Below are positions 25,414 through 37,093 of a stretch of DNA of 64,000 nt, piece after piece. The first letter of the stretch is position 1; each line of letters opens with the position of its first letter. Made by a program: the position numbers and the translations under genes. Source of the stretch: Brevipalpus yothersi (Eukaryota > Arthropoda > Arachnida > Trombidiformes > Tenuipalpidae); NCBI GenBank assembly GCA_003956705.1, contig QZCP01000112.1, forward strand, positions 312,574 through 376,573, in the 5' to 3' direction. The notes under the pieces are model-generated. The model was not told the DNA's origin and ran no database searches. It saw only the letters and a list, made by a program, of their open reading frames with translations.

Positions 25414-25941
25414 TCACGTATTGTTAACATTAAAATCTGAAATAGACTTATCTTCAACTCCATCTCATCACCAAGAGGGAAATTTCAGAGCTCTTATCCA
25501 GTGGCCATTTCCGATTGATTATCATTTCCTTTCTCATCTTTCCTTCTTGTGCCTTTAAGGTGATGACATTTTCCAAAGAAAGTCTGAGAGTCTTTACTTG
25601 TCTTGCCTCACTTTTAATTCGATTTTTCATCTTGTTATGGCTCACAGCCTTTCAGAACCACTGTTTTCTTTCGTATGGTCGATGGAAATCTATTTATTTT
25701 AGGGTCATTCTGATATCCTTCAAGGGTTTACAATGTTTCCATGCTTATGATTTTCTAGTTTATCATGATCGCAGAAGCAAATGCTGCCACTAGTGAGATT
25801 CAATCCTCTTTCCGATACCAGCTGAAATGAATAGAAACTGGTGAAGTAATTGCTCTAGATGTTACAATTCAATTGCATTTTGATATGGAGAGAGCTTACA
25901 GGGAAACTAGTTCATCCTCGAGAGCTTGTTAACACATGAGG

Positions 25942-25943
<2 letters not shown>

Positions 25944-25992
<49 letters not shown>
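25944..25992. repeat. (CT)n microsatellite
   Basis: Perfect CT array of about 49 nt, roughly 190 nt upstream of the first Spätzle-like start codon. Confidence 0.97.
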
Positions 25993-25996
<4 letters not shown>

Positions 25997-26179
25997 TTTT
26001 CTCTCTATTGTTGAGCTGAACTTCGGCTAAATAATCAGAGGCGATCAGATTTTTACCGCTGTTCAAATAGAATCGGAACATCAGTTCAAATAATAAACTC
26101 GCAAATCAATAGCATTTCAGCATCACTTCTCAGAAGGGTTCTCAATTATTTTCGAAATATATTTCGATTCCAGCTGATC

Positions 26180-27384
26180 ATGATGTTGGAGAACAATTTT
26201 TTGTGGACACTTCTGGTATTAAAAGTGACCATATTAGAATGCGTTGATAGTTTTTCACCAGTGCATGGGGGGCGAGAGACGACACAAAATCCCGAGAGAG
26301 ACCGTGGATCAGTAACCACTCCAGTCCGGTTACCTTTGGGCAATCAACTCCCATCAATTCATCCAGCATCATCAGAGTTGACTGAATATCTACCAGTTCC
26401 TCATGGGTCGATTCCTAGATGTGCTCAAGACTTGATGACAATTTGTGATAGAGTGGAAAATTATCCCAGGTAATTTGAAGGTCATCGAGTCGTGAAAGTT
26501 CTATTCACTCATTTTTCTCAATCATCTGACTTTTTTAGAGATTTGATCGAGAGAATAGTGCTGAACGGCCCAGAAGATTCTTCCTCCATGGATCGTATGA
26601 AAACTCATGGGACTGAGGCTAGTGATATTTTATTGAAAAAAAAATCTCTCAACGATGAGAGTGATGGCCTGCAAGAGCCACCAAGAGATATGATTCTCAT
26701 TAAAAATCGCTTGCGGAGATCAATTTCTAAGTTCAAATGTGGCTGTGGGTTCAGATTATCGTTCGAATATGTGGATATTGCTGTAAATCAGAGGGGAGAC
26801 TGGAGGATCATTGCACATTCCAACAAGACTAACTTAGGACTCGATTATTTCCCAATCCATGTTGAACTCTGCAAGTAAGTTTCCGTTGAGGTGATCGAAT
26901 CTTCAGTGATTTCCGGTTTTCATGGCCAATGCTTCAGGCAAAATTTTAGTGAGTAATTACTATTACTAAAGTGATTTTTAAGCAATTCAAAAAGTTTGTA
27001 CGAAATTTTCTGAATTTCCAAGGCTACCAAAAATTCTAAGAGTAATTGAGAAACTAGAACTGGAATTTTGATTCATTTTTGAATTGAATCAGAAGTGAAT
27101 CATTTGTAAGATTAGTGATTAGTGATAGAAAATTTTAGCAAAACTAGGTCAAATAGAAAAGGGAAAGTGCAAAGCTCAAAACAATCGATGCATCCTCCTA
27201 TCATACCTCTTCGTAAAATTTGCTCTCTATTTGCAGAAATCCAGCAAGAAATATGGACAGAAACAGTACTGAATTGGTGGAGCAACTTTTCACTCTTATA
27301 CCACTTCCTTGCTTATCAAAAGATGGAAAGTCTTTAGAGATAGACTATTTTCTTTTTCCAACTTGTTGTTTGTGTAAATTTTGA
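26180..27384 (+). CDS. Spätzle-like secreted cystine-knot protein, divergent (copy 1)
   Basis: Predicted secreted pro-protein of 257 residues whose C-terminal part resembles the Spätzle neurotrophin fold; Spätzle proteins are Toll-receptor ligands after proteolysis. Three exons: 26180-26469, 26539-26874 and 27237-27384, with matching phases. Two adjacent ATGs start a hydrophobic signal peptide (about residues 3-23). The pro-region holds PRCAQDLMTICDRVENYPR, the Cys-Tyr-Pro block typical of the family. A furin-like site RLRR precedes SISKFKCGCG. The knot region has GDWRIIAHS, IHVELCK and the C-terminal FPTCCLCKF. It has seven cysteines, but their spacing between VELC and the final CC differs from the usual pattern, so either the domain is divergent or a small exon was missed in the 362-nt last intron. 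It lies directly upstream of a second family member in the same direction. Confidence 0.72.
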
Positions 27385-27402
27385 ACCAACCCGATCATCG
27401 AG

Positions 27403-27408
27403 AATAAA
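27403..27408 (+). terminator. Polyadenylation signal of Spätzle-like copy 1
   Basis: AATAAA 19 nt after the stop codon. It supports this stop as the true end of the gene. Confidence 0.55.
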
Positions 27409-27969
27409 GACTTTAATTTCAAATCATTCCAAGTCTCAAATAGTTCTCTCACATTTGCTGAAGCTAAAATGTATGACACCTATGGCGAGATTAGTGATGA
27501 AAGCTTTCAACGCTTAATCTCAGCTTTGACAGGCCATCATCAAACGGGCTCACTTACAGCCCCTCGCAGGACCAATATGATAGATAGCAAATCTCAGCCT
27601 TGAAATTTTCAAAGATGTTCTCTTCAATTGCATACCTGTCTATTCTCACCCATGATTTTCGAGATCTCTAATGGCCAAAATTTACTCACTGGGATTACCA
27701 AATTTGCCCAATATCTAATCTCATTTTTCAAGGAGTAGGTCTCTGAGAGGCCACTAGAGACAGCTGAGCAGTTTTTTGGACGTGATCGAAAGTATATCTC
27801 CAGAGAGTCCATAGGATCGGCAGAGGTCTAGATAGGTGGGCTAAAGTAAGCTCATCAGAGGTAGATAATCAGCACTCAGATTATAGTCCATCAAACCAGG
27901 TGCGGAATTAGCAAGATTCGCAATGAGCTTCGTTGAGGTCGCTCCCGTTGCGAGCTGAGAGGGAAAGAA

Positions 27970-28031
27970 ACTAAGAAAGAGAGAGAGAGACAGAAAGAGA
28001 GAGAGAGACAGAAAGAGAGAGAGAGAGAGAG
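27970..28031. repeat. Interrupted (GA)n / GACAGAAA tract
   Basis: GA dinucleotide blocks separated by two near-identical GACAGAAAGA interruptions, a short higher-order tandem pattern upstream of the second Spätzle-like gene. Confidence 0.85.
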
Positions 28032-28357
28032 CAAGTTTGGGAAGCTGAGCTACTGTTCAAACACACACAATCGAATCGTTCTCGACGATAACATTCTCTC
28101 TCTCTTTCTGTTTCTCTCTCTTTTTTTTTGTTTCGGGGCATAAAAGCCAACCAGTATTTTTTGTTGTGTTATCGACTTTTAATCACTTTTAAAATTTGTT
28201 AAAACTATGCTATTTTCCAATGTTATAATCACTAACTTCTTTGGATGTGAATAAATACAGTGCAAATTGAAGTATAGTGAAGTGTGGTGAAAATAATTGT
28301 GACTAGCAATCTAGATCAATAAATAACGGAAAGTTTCTCTCCAATTCTCTGTCAAAA

Positions 28358-30678
28358 ATGGTGAGTTTGTCCAATTTTCGAATTGCTCCAAATCAAGGTG
28401 CGAATAACAGTTGTGAGGCTCGTATTTATCAGATGAAGATGGGTGTAGTCCCTCATGAATTTTTCCTATTAGAAAACTTGCTCGATTTTGTTTCATCCTT
28501 ATCTGTGTTTTCGATTGATGGAACACTTCTGATAGCGTCAATCAATTGGTTTTCATCCATATCAGAGCCAACAAAATAGTTCTCCAACTCAGAACTACTC
28601 TTGATCGTCAGCTCAACATATTTTTCGAAAATTTCTGGGTCATCATCTGAAGATAGTGACACTTCTCCAGAATCATTTTCTTGTAATTCTAATTCTAATT
28701 TGGCTGAAGAGGGATTTGACTTTTTTGATTCCATTTCAATTGATATTCTCCTAAAATTCTCATAAAATTACACTTAATATATCAATCCTAAATTTCATTG
28801 TTATCAGCTTTCCAAACCCCTTATTATTGGATCACATTTCAATTTGAAGCAACTCCATCATCAAACGTTTTATATTGAATCTTTCTCATGTCTGGGCCAA
28901 TTACAATGAATTTCCAATGAATCCGGTCACTCACAAGATACTGTGAGCTTAATGTTAACCGATGAGATTTGTAGTCTAAGCTTTCAATCATTTCAATCAT
29001 TGATAGTAGCAAGTAATTGAGAATCAGGAGGCTCTTGATTTGGTGAACTTTCAATCCTTTTTACAGCTTTTGCTTGTTTATGATAGCTTTTAATGCACGT
29101 TGCTGGTGGAGGATCAAATTCGCGCCACTCCAATCGTTCAAGATACTTATGAAGCAAACACTATTAATCTTTCGAACACTTTCGAAGAGCCATGATCATC
29201 ATCGTACTGCTACAAAGTTTATATAATATTCCCTGTTCTACTCATTCTGTTCATTCTACTCCGAAAGACATTTGAGAAAGTTGTTTTATTGAATAATATT
29301 GAGAGCATTTTGTAGACGCGTGAATGTCAAGAAAATAATTTGCGTGTACAGTGAAGGTCTCAAAGAAATAAAAGGCTGAAGTAGCCAGTCCAGAAGTGAA
29401 AAGAGAGATAAAAGAGAGAGAAAAGAGAGGCTAAATGAAAATTGAGGAGCTACTTTATTGGAACCTGTTTGCAAGCAGATGTCAATAACCACTTAACCAA
29501 CTAATTTTTGCACTATTTTCCCTCATTTTCTGCAGATATTTTTCATCTATTTATTGTTTTTGACACACTGGATCTCCATACATGTATTAGATCTCGTCAG
29601 GCTTGCTGATGGCCTACCACCTCCACCCTCTCATTCATGGCGAAAAACACACCCATACAGTGGCCAAAAAACAGCCACCAAAACCTACCACCAAAAAATT
29701 TTTATTCCTAAACCTCAAGATTGTCCTGATACCGGGAAAACTGTGTGCAAGGAAGTCATAGACTATCCCGCGTGAGTAATGAAATCATTTTTAAGTGAAA
29801 ATCGTTTGCTACCCCTCTTGATTTATTTTTTTCGAAATTTTTCTTCTCCTTCTCACAGAGATAAAATTTTGAAAGTAATTACCGATGCTAAAGCCAGTAA
29901 TTTCAATTTCACGAGCGAGTTTGTCGATGAAAGTTTGAATGATGAGGAGCCGAAGTTCGAGTACTTCCGATCGCCAATCAAATCAAATTACAAAGGCTAC
30001 ATCGTGTATCAAAGTTCCTATGATCAAAATTACCAGCCACGTCATGCAACATTCAAACAAAAGCCCCTCAAACCTCCGGTAAATATCAATATAATAATGA
30101 AACCTGCTACTCGAGAATAATCATTCTTTCAATTCTATCTCTACTAGGCTCATTGGGAAACCAATTTTCCTGCTTCTTATTCATCTCCATGGAGACCTAT
30201 TATAAATCAGGATCCTTTTCTCATCAATCGGTCCAAGAGAAGGTCAAATTTTCAGCATTCTGAACGCTTGAGAATTCTTAAAAAGAGACAAGTTGTCGAA
30301 AAAGAGGAGATATGTGAAACACAATCGATGTTCATAACTCCTAAAGCGGCTCTCAATGATCAATCAGAGTGGAAATTTATAATCAATTTAGGAGATAAAG
30401 ATTCAAGATTTCGTCAAGTAATAAAAGTTAATATTTGCTCGTAAGTTCTTCTTCAGAAATTTTTGAACCTCAGCAACAAATTTACCTTTTTCATTCTCTC
30501 CAGACAAGTTGATGGTGCATGTTCAGCTGTGATTTCCTTACCGTTCGGATTTACGAGTAGATGTCGTCAAAAATTCATAAAGAAAAAACTTCTTGCCCTG
30601 GATCCAAATGGACAGAGCACTTCAAATGAAAACTTTTTCGTGCCATCTTGCTGCGTTTGTGAAATCATTAGACAATAG
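28358..30678 (+). CDS. spz: Spätzle-family secreted cystine-knot Toll-ligand precursor (copy 2)
   Basis: Secreted pro-protein of 308 residues with a canonical Spätzle C-terminal cystine knot; in insects the cleaved knot dimer activates Toll in immunity and patterning. Five coding exons: 28358-28360 (ATG only), 29536-29771, 29859-30078, 30148-30440 and 30504-30678, all with GT/AG sites and matching phases. The separate ATG is directly followed by GTGAGT, and exon 2 opens with the hydrophobic core IFFIYLLFLTHWISIHVLDL, so the pair makes a signal peptide; exon 2 has no ATG of its own before that core. The pro-region contains KTVCKEVIDYPADKIL. A dibasic site RSKRR precedes the mature part. The knot shows EEICETQSMFITPKAA, EWKFIIN, KVNICSQVDGACS, SRCRQKF and FFVPSCCVCEI. 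Which Spätzle subtype (1-6) it represents is not decided. Its 1.2-kb first intron contains antisense coding-like blocks. Confidence 0.88.
28453..29193 (-). pseudogene. Antisense coding-like relic inside intron 1 of Spätzle copy 2
   Basis: The minus strand shows successive coding-like blocks that do not join into one frame. An ATG at 29193 gives MALRKCSKD and then two consecutive stops. The same frame continues at 29160-28993 as a Lys/Glu/Pro-rich block (LERLEWREFDPPPATCIKSY). It stops and is followed near 29000 by a shifted frame to 28839 (SDRIHWKFIVIGPDMRKIQY). A separate acidic frame of 93 residues starts at 28734 (MESKKSNPSSAKLELELQEN) and is preceded by a TTTTAG acceptor-like site. I do not recognise the protein. 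It may be a decayed gene, a multi-exon gene I could not assemble, or chance. Confidence 0.3.
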
Positions 30679-31038
30679 GAACCCTGGATCACGACTAAAC
30701 CGAATAATCTTTTCAAAATGTTTCTTTTTTCTTATATAATTTGAAAAATCAACCAGATTAGCTAAAATTGTCATCTCAATTCCTTAGTATTTAACAAGAA
30801 GGTTTTTTTATATACGAAAAACATTTCATTCATCTCTCTCAAATTGTAGCTGTCATCGCAACTTCGTATCATCCCTGGACAGCATCTCTGAGTGTTCGAA
30901 ATTTTTATTTATTTTTCATGAAAAAATAGATCACAATGGTTGATGCTTTAATTGATTCCTTTTTCTACATAGAGTTAACAAAAAATTCCATTCGCAAAAG
31001 TTATGGACCTATTCGATTTCATGGTAGGTGAGAAAACC
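30679..31038. other. Convergent 3' flanks of Spätzle copy 2 and NIP7
   Basis: 360 nt between two stop codons facing each other. It holds both 3' UTRs; AT-rich, no gene seen. Confidence 0.6.
30904..30913 (-). terminator. Polyadenylation signal of NIP7 (overlapping double hexamer)
   Basis: On the minus strand the sequence reads AATAAATAAA, two overlapping AATAAA hexamers about 126 nt beyond the NIP7 stop. Confidence 0.5.
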
Positions 31039-31703
31039 TTAGAGAATGTCCTCATTTCTCAGATATTCACCAATATCAGCCTCATGAAAGCATACAATAG
31101 CCATTGGATCAGCATTTCGACAGCTTAATGTTGATTTTGCGGCTACACCAAAACCCTTTAATAGAAAAATAAAAAAATAAAGGAGTGAATATCAAAAGTT
31201 TAGATAGAAAGGAAACATACTAATGGTAAATCAGCCATTGAATACACAACAACTCCTTGATATTGATTGGTGTTTTCTGAGATTCTTCCAAGACCAGATT
31301 TAAGAACATGATTTCCGTAGAGAAAACTTTGCTCTGCAGAAGGCTTAAGCCAAACTTTGAACTGACAAGAACAAAACAAATCAATTTTTCACTCCATCAA
31401 TTCTACTTCGATTCCACTTACCTTGGCATAAGGAGCTAAATATTCAAGAGCAGTTATTGCTAATCTAAATTTCTTGGTTTTGGTAAATTTTCCGAAGCAA
31501 GTTCCAACAGAGATAAGATTATCATTTGAAATATTGCCAGCAGCTTTCATCAGCCTCTCAGAACAATAGTAGACACGATCTTTATGTAAACGAAAACAAT
31601 AAGTTTCATCATGTCTTTCGATCAGTAATTTAGAATTGTCACCAATATATTTAACTAATTTTGCAAGAACTAATCTTAGCTCATCTTCATTAAGCTGTCT
31701 CAT
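31039..31703 (-). CDS. NIP7: NIP7, 60S ribosome biogenesis protein (PUA domain)
   Basis: Nucleolar and nuclear factor needed for pre-rRNA processing and 60S assembly; its C-terminal PUA domain binds RNA. Three exons on the minus strand: 31703-31422, 31361-31221 and 31155-31039, all phase 0, for 179 residues against 180 in human. The N-terminus MRQLNEDELR, then KLVKYIGDN, YCFRLHKDRVYYCSE, GTCFGKFTKTKKFRL and ITALEYLAPYAK are diagnostic. Exon 2 gives FKVWLKPSAEQSFLYGN and NQYQGVVVYSMADLPL; exon 3 gives GFGVAAKST, DPMAIVCFHEADIGEYLR and the stop. The introns are 60 and 65 nt. Confidence 0.97.
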
Positions 31704-33125
31704 TTTAAAATTGAAGCAAAAAACAGGTCAAAATAAATTAATTAAATCCAAAAATTACTATTGTGTTGACACGATGTAAAAGTGTATCTTATTTGCTGCT
31801 TCCAGTCAATGTGCTATGCACATGGTTCTGTTTGTGTTTAGCTTCTCACAACTAGATACCGATATTCTTTCTATCGATACACTCGATCTTGGTTTTGGGT
31901 CCAAAGTTTTTTTGGGTTCTTCCGAAAAACTTTTTTCCGATCGCTAAACGCCGATCAGTAATGCTCTCATATTTCCAGAATTTAAAATTCCAATTTTCCA
32001 TAGCCAGCATGATGAGAATACATTTTAATTCTCTTTTAATCATCAATATCATCACTCGAATTTTTATTCAGGAAAATGAGATTGGGTATAAAGGGATAGA
32101 CAGGAAAGAGGAGATGAAGGAGAACCCTTTTCTAGAAGTTTTACTCGCGCCATCCTCTGACTGCCTCTGTGAGTAGTAGAGAGAGAGATAGAGAGTAAAA
32201 AATGAAAAACTTCATATTCTTGAGTTCTAATAATAGCCCTATCTTTTCAGACGATGGTCCTAATCCTTGTCTTTTCAGACCCCAATTTCAGAGGTGAGTT
32301 TCTATCATAAAATTGCGTTTGGCCATATGCATGTATATTTCTGGGGTTTCAAATAGATTAGTGGCATTGAAGAATTCGAGCATATCCCACCTTTCAACCT
32401 CATGTATAGAACCATGAATTCAAACTAGCATGCATAACTAGGTATGATAATAAAAATTCTCTTGATCTGTCATATTGTCATCATCATCGTGTCTAAGTTT
32501 GGGTGAATTGGCTTCCAATCGGATACTTTTGCTTGGATCGATGATGCTGGCGGCAAATACTCTTGGCAAAATTATCATGTTGACCGTTGGCCTGAGATGT
32601 TTCCAATGTTTGTCGTGATTTTTTTCTCTTAACTATCAGTGATGGAGATCCTTCACGTGACTTGATTACACCACGAAATTGAGCGGAAAAAAGTTTGAAC
32701 ATAAAAAGTCAGCAAAATTGGCCTCTAGATAGCAGCTCGCGGGACAAGATGCAAAGTTGTGTGAGTTTGGAGAGAGACTCTTTGAGAGCATTAGAAGCGA
32801 TAGAAGTGAAGGAATCTCACTGAATTGTTTGCCAAAGTTAGTTTCTTTTTCTCTCCAGCTTAATCTGTTTCATCATTTCTGGCGCCTCGGTGAAAGTTTT
32901 CCACAGTTTTTTTCGTGTCATTTCCCGTGCTTGTAGTGTCGTTCTGGAATTCGAAACAACACTTTTTTTGTGTTCTTACCCAGAGGATTTGCTGAATTGT
33001 TATCATCTCAGTCGGATAAACTAATGTGTCTATTGTTAATGAGCTGGTCCAAATTGGACTGCGAATTTTTACCGTTGGTTACAGTTCGATGAGTTTGCTG
33101 TGCCGATCAGTTGCAACAAATTGTG
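31704..33125. other. Intergenic between NIP7 and UNC5 (divergent starts)
   Basis: 1.4 kb between two divergent start codons. It must contain the NIP7 promoter and the UNC5 5' UTR and promoter. I see no coding block; UNC5 may have a further non-coding 5' exon here that I cannot place. Confidence 0.5.
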
Positions 33126-33656
33126 ATGCTGCTTTCGGTCAGCTTATGTTCTTGTCTTCTTATCCTCATCTGCCTTCATGGTGCAAAGTGTGCTCATATT
33201 GAGCATGAAAGGTTCAAAGGTAAGCCAGAATTTTTGCTCAGTTCGAGTGAAGAGTTAGTTGAAAACTTTCAAAAGGCAATTGTTCCAAGGGTACATGGCT
33301 AGATAATCGGTCATCTCAGATGAAAATATCAAAGTGAGAGAAAGTCATACCATCACTTATCATCATTGATCCTGAATGATAATGAAATCTGTTTAATGAA
33401 AGAAAAAAACTTTCGACTGAGTTAAGGGTCTTGTTTTTGAGTCCTGTGTGTTGTGCATACCAAGATGATCTTGATTTTGTTTGTGAACTCGATCGACCCC
33501 CAAGAGAGATGTCTCTGAATTGGTTGTGTCTTGAGTGATCAAAGACAAGTTTTCTTCCCATCCAGTCATCTTTTTTCCCTTTATAGAGACTACATCTTCC
33601 TTCTGGTCCTCAGATTATGTTAAACTTCTTAGGAAACTTCACTCAAAAGTAGTAGT

Positions 33657-33726
<70 letters not shown>

Positions 33727-36700
33727 CCAACCAAGTTTAGTTTGATGAGCAAACATGAGTAGCTTAATATCATTTTTCAACTTGAAGATTGGCAAGCCTC
33801 ACAGCAAGGTGAATTGAGCCAGTTCAGAGGCGAAGATGAAGTCCAATCGAGTAAACTTTTTTTTATTCAGGCAAAAGGAGGATAGATTGGCTCCATCCCA
33901 GTCGTCCGCTTCAATGAGCCACACTATCGACTGTTTGATGTTTTCATGGTCATCTTTGCTTGTATTTGAGTTGTTCTGGAAGATGTTGATCACATCAAAA
34001 GCGATGAACTACATCAATCTTGAGGAACCAAAAAATTTGAGCCCATCTATTGACTTACACACCAGATTTGAAAGGAGTTTTCTTGTGATCAGTAAACATT
34101 CTCAAGATCAGAATATTGTGGTATGTTTGAAAAATATTGGATTTTCTGTGACATGTTTGTAACTCGTGTTTTCATATGTCTTTCATCCAGTCCATTTGGG
34201 AACAGAGAACCATTTACATCTGTTAACATTTGAATACATTCAGACAATCTTGTCAGGATAAATAGCTCTCTTTTTCTACTCACCATATTAGCTTTCTAAT
34301 GCATGTGGATTATTAATTTTTTTCTACAGTCTTTTTTGTGTACGATACTCGCGCTCAGTGGTGAGAGGTCTTCAGAGCACATATTTTGATGATATTTTCT
34401 CCATATTTCATGTGAATGAGCGATAAAGGTCTAGCAGATTTGGGTAAACTCAAATCTTTTCTCTGTGAATTTCTTGATGGCTCTAGGAACTTGTTACTTT
34501 TCCTTTTTCTCTTTCTCTCAATGAAATTCTTTCTTGGATGTGTCCAATCATTCATCTATCGTAATAAATGAAAATCGTAATCTGGCTGGTTATTTTTGGC
34601 AAATCTCATAGAGATAGCACTGTGGAAAGGAAATACTCCCTCTTTTTCCGAAAGGGGAATACTAAGAAGATACTTTTCCTCTATGTGAGTTCTCTTGTTT
34701 ATTGAGATTTTCCTTTGATCTTTTTAACAGTTTCCAGCAATCCCAAAAAAATAAAATTTTTTGTTTTAACGAAAGACTCTTTAAGTGAAACTCTCTCATT
34801 ACAAGATGAAGTTTTTCCAAATATCCATTTCTTTCAGGTTTCTGGGATAAAAATTTCCTTCATGTTATAGAAGAATCTCTTTATTTCTCGAAAATCACAT
34901 TGAGAGGTGATGGAAATAAATTTTCATTCTAGATCAAATCTTCATCCTTAATTTGGTGCTGTCATCCTGCATGTACCTTTTAAATGATCAACTTAATCAT
35001 GATCATTTTGTAGTCAAATGGTCATCGACTTACCCACCCATTGAATGGTTCCACTAATTTATTGGTTTGACTTGATTGCCAAAGATTTTGATATGAAAAG
35101 CATTAAGTGAACATGGTGAAAAACATGTTCTAGGACTGAAGCTACTCCATGTTATACTTGACCATTTTCAACTTTCGATTGTATGTTGGCAATTTATGAG
35201 TTTGCCGAGGCATTAGTTTTATTTTGTCTCCGTTTCGCTCTGGATCACATTCAATTGACTTCTCATCTCTGGTGTAGCATTCACTGATGTAGTTTAGAAA
35301 AAAAGGAGATCACCAAAAGTGATTTGAGGTGGTAGACAAGACCATCTACAGTAATGTGGCGATGCTCATAGGATGGAGCAGGATGAAGGAGGAGGTTGAA
35401 TTGGAAGCTCTATTCTTTCTCACAGCTATATCTCGATTTTTCTTCCGACTTTCAAGTTGCGCTGAAAAGAAATCGAATAATATTTTTCCTTGTAATATTT
35501 TCATCATCATGCATAGCATTTGACAGGATTATTGTGATGCCTTCTATGTGATGATACTTTCTCTCTCTCTCTCTCTTTCTCCCTTCTTGTGCTTATTCTT
35601 GTGTTCTTAGAGGATCAAGAAGCCGCTTCCTTTTTGCTTCCTTTTCCATTTCGCTCTTTTCTCATTCACGGAAAACAATCACCACTCATTCTCAACGACT
35701 ATCATTCATGGAACAGAGCGAGGCGTAAGAGGAGGCTTGGGAGATGAATCGGGATGAAAGCGTAGACTGTGCAAAGCGATAAACATGGAACAAAGTTGGA
35801 ATTTCAACTATTTCAAATATTTTTGATATCAATATTTCAAATTCTTCTCACAGAGAGCACAAAATGGTTTATTGAAATGTTTAGAAACAAACAAGATAGT
35901 TCCGAGTAGGCATTCTTTGCATCATTTGTTTTGCCCAAGTTCAATGCGATGAGAAGAAACTTGAGCGTGTATATACAGGGAAAAGCAAGTTTCACTTTTT
36001 CGTTTTCTTTTCTTCTCTCACATCCGTAATTATTGGTGACCCATTCGGTCACGCAAAATTCCAGTGACCAGAGGAAGAATGGTATAGAATAGTAGAGAGA
36101 AAACTGTGGCCTCATGAAGTGATGCCTCAGCAAATGGTGTTCTCATGTATCAGGAGCTGCATCTTCTGAGTACACAATGGTGTGTCGAGCCCTCACGATT
36201 CACTTTGACCGCTAGTTTGGGACCTCCCCGCATGATGAATGGCATTGAATGGAATACCTCTACATTCCTGCGGTCAATGAATGTCTTTTCCAGCAAAACA
36301 GACTCTAGTTTCTCGTGATGTTTTCATTCTGTTCCATCTCTCCTTCCAATTCTCACGACATCTTTGATCACAAATTTTGTTTCAATACTCCTCTCCACTC
36401 AATACTAGCCCAATAGAGTTCCCGTGTGATGATGGAAAATTATTTTCGGCTTCTTCTAACATCTTCTATACTTGATTTTCATTCTCGAAATTAAAGCAAA
36501 TGAAAGACCACTGAGCAAATGTAGCATGATATATGAGTGATCTCTTTTCAATCCAGATTCTTGTTTGCAGTACTTCATGACTTGTAAGCACATCATCTAT
36601 TACTGGCCCCTGCTGTAAACTTCCAAGTTTACGAGCAGTTTACCAGTTATTTCAGTTCAGCTATCAGTTTGATGTCCTTTTTCAGCTTCCTCTTGTCCTC

Positions 36701-37021
36701 AACCTCTTTAAATCGATTTTTTCTTTCTCTCCCTTATTTCTCATGTGCTTGCTTTGAAAGCCTTTGACTTTCCCCATCACATTCCCAAAACATTCACCAA
36801 TTCTTCTGAATCAAGATTTGATTCCTTAAGTTCTGCAGTATTTTCACCATCATCAGTCGCATATCAGACAAAGTTTGCCCACAAACTCCATACAATCTAA
36901 AGTTTAGTTTGTGTGTGTGCTTTTATATTATCATCAAAGTCGATCTCAAACCATGTTCATCATCCTCTGCATGGTTCCACGATGATGCTGGATGGTTCCT
37001 CTCTCCCATCTTGCCTCCATA

Positions 37022-37093
<72 letters not shown>

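Larger units (their letters stand above)
25392..26179. other. Intergenic between SAR1 and the first Spätzle-like gene
   Basis: 790 nt holding the SAR1 3' flank and the promoter side of the first Spätzle-like gene. It contains a long (CT)n array. I see no gene. Confidence 0.6.
27385..28357. other. Intergenic between the two Spätzle-like genes
   Basis: 970 nt with an interrupted GA/GAAAGA tract at about 27970-28031 and a CT-rich tract at about 28095-28128. The 3' end must be the promoter and 5' UTR of the second Spätzle-like gene. A weak TATA-like CATAAAAG sits at about 28139-28146. Confidence 0.5.
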
